NCBI GenBank assembly: GCA_036377055.1
Contig: DASUZD010000221.1
Coordinates: 1 to 17,427 of the forward strand
Direction of reading: 5' to 3'
Length of the DNA: 17,427 nt
From: DASUZD01 sp036377055
GTDB taxonomy: Bacteria > Actinomycetota > Thermoleophilia > Gaiellales > Gaiellaceae
In this document: positions 13,981 through 17,427 of the stretch, piece after piece
Numbering within the stretch: the stretch's first letter is position 1
Layout of the letters: each line of letters begins with the position of its first letter
The notes under the pieces: generated by a model
Told to the model about the DNA's origin: nothing
Seen by the model: only the letters and a program-made list of their open reading frames with translations
Database searches by the model: none
Translations under genes and position numbers: made by a program

Positions 13981-13986
13981 CGCGGC

Positions 13987-17063
<3,077 letters not shown>

Positions 17064-17067
<4 letters not shown>

Positions 17068-17426
17068 CTCACGGAGGCCGGCACCGGAAGCAGCGGCCGC
17101 ACCTCGATCGAGCCGTAGCGCGCGGCCGGGATCTTCGCCGCCCACGCGGCCGCCTCGTCGTCCGACTCCGCGTCGATCAGGTAGTAGCCGCCGAGCTGCT
17201 CCTTCGTCTCCGTGAACGGCCCGTCGGTCGCGAGCTGCTCGCCGTCGCGCACGCGGATCGTCCTCGCGGCGGTGGTCGGCTGGAGCGGCGCTCCCGCGAC
17301 GTACGCGCCGTGTTCGCGGAGCTCGTCGGTGAGCGCGAAGTACTCCCGGACGATCGCGCTCCGCTCGTCCTCGGCCAGGCTCGCCCACGCCCGCTCGTCG
17401 TTGTAGATCAACAGCATGTACTGCAT
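17064..17426 (-). CDS. YCII-related (DGPF-type) protein
   Basis: This 120-residue protein has the family start MQYMLLIYNDE and the hallmark segment DGPF (68-71), ETKE (73-76), LGGYYLID (78-85). It ends with a short helix (EAAAWAAKIP) and a strand containing the IEVRPLL ending of the family. YCII/DGPF proteins are small cytoplasmic ferredoxin-like-fold proteins, some with a proposed catalytic His-Asp pair; most have no known function. They are often encoded next to an ECF sigma factor; such a gene would lie beyond the right edge of the window. The ATG at 17426 is one base from that edge, so its ribosome binding site cannot be seen, but the start matches the family. Its stop overlaps that of ileS tail-to-tail. 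Confidence 0.92.
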
Positions 17427-17427
17427 C

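Noticed and set aside
13845..13986. T-box or SAM riboswitch upstream of ileS
   Set aside because: No T-box sequence (GGTGG..ACCGCG type) is found, the SAM-like words are out of order, and a TAGTAT element next to the GTG suggests ileS is transcribed without a leader.

Overview
The window is GC-rich bacterial DNA with tightly packed genes. Family content suggests an actinobacterium, most likely of the Thermoleophilia (Gaiellales/Solirubrobacterales) type. The pointers are many Ala-rich secreted proteins of unknown role, a zinc-ribbon/class III cyclase/ATPase fusion, an HD-GYP-type membrane sensor, an IleRS of unusual type, and several genes with leaderless-type starts. This placement is inference from protein families; no rRNA or tRNA gene is present to confirm it.

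Layout. 1-792 (-): membrane N-terminus of a protein cut by the window edge, probably an HD-GYP signalling protein. 758-1390 (-): secreted protein overlapping it. 1495-2367 (-): NarL/FixJ-type response regulator with a problematic start. 2385-5423 (+): large secreted protein with six 91-93-residue tandem repeats, closed by a strong hairpin terminator. 5485-5946 (-): secreted CHRD-domain protein. 6101-7113 (+): two-gene operon described below. 7088-10267 (-): cyclase/ATPase/TPR regulator. 10268-10560: intergenic stretch with two copies of a palindrome-bearing repeat exactly 100 bp apart. 10561-11943 (-): secreted zincin-like protease with two C-terminal Cys-containing repeats. 12019-12981 (-): internally duplicated Cys-rich protein of unknown function. 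13167-13844 (+): small secreted protein. 13987-17067 (+): isoleucyl-tRNA synthetase with altered signature motifs. 17064-17426 (-): YCII/DGPF-domain protein.

The most interesting locus is 6042-7113. A 77-residue protein is followed, with a 4-base CTGA overlap, by a 260-residue SAM-dependent methyltransferase. The enzyme closely resembles the catalytic domain of the fungal borosin enzyme OphMA, and its Tyr/Arg/Tyr/Tyr catalytic set is present at identical spacing. The small protein resembles SonA, the separate precursor of the Shewanella split borosin system: a helical borosin-binding domain followed by a short hydrophobic tail (TMVMMVL). I interpret the pair as a split borosin RiPP system that alpha-N-methylates the peptide backbone of its partner's C-terminus. 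No protease, cyclase of peptides or transporter lies beside it, so the fate of the methylated peptide is open.

The other genes do not form one pathway. They are mainly envelope or secreted proteins and signal-transduction proteins. Three genes without a Shine-Dalgarno sequence each have a TANNNT hexamer exactly six bases before the start codon, which suggests leaderless transcripts.
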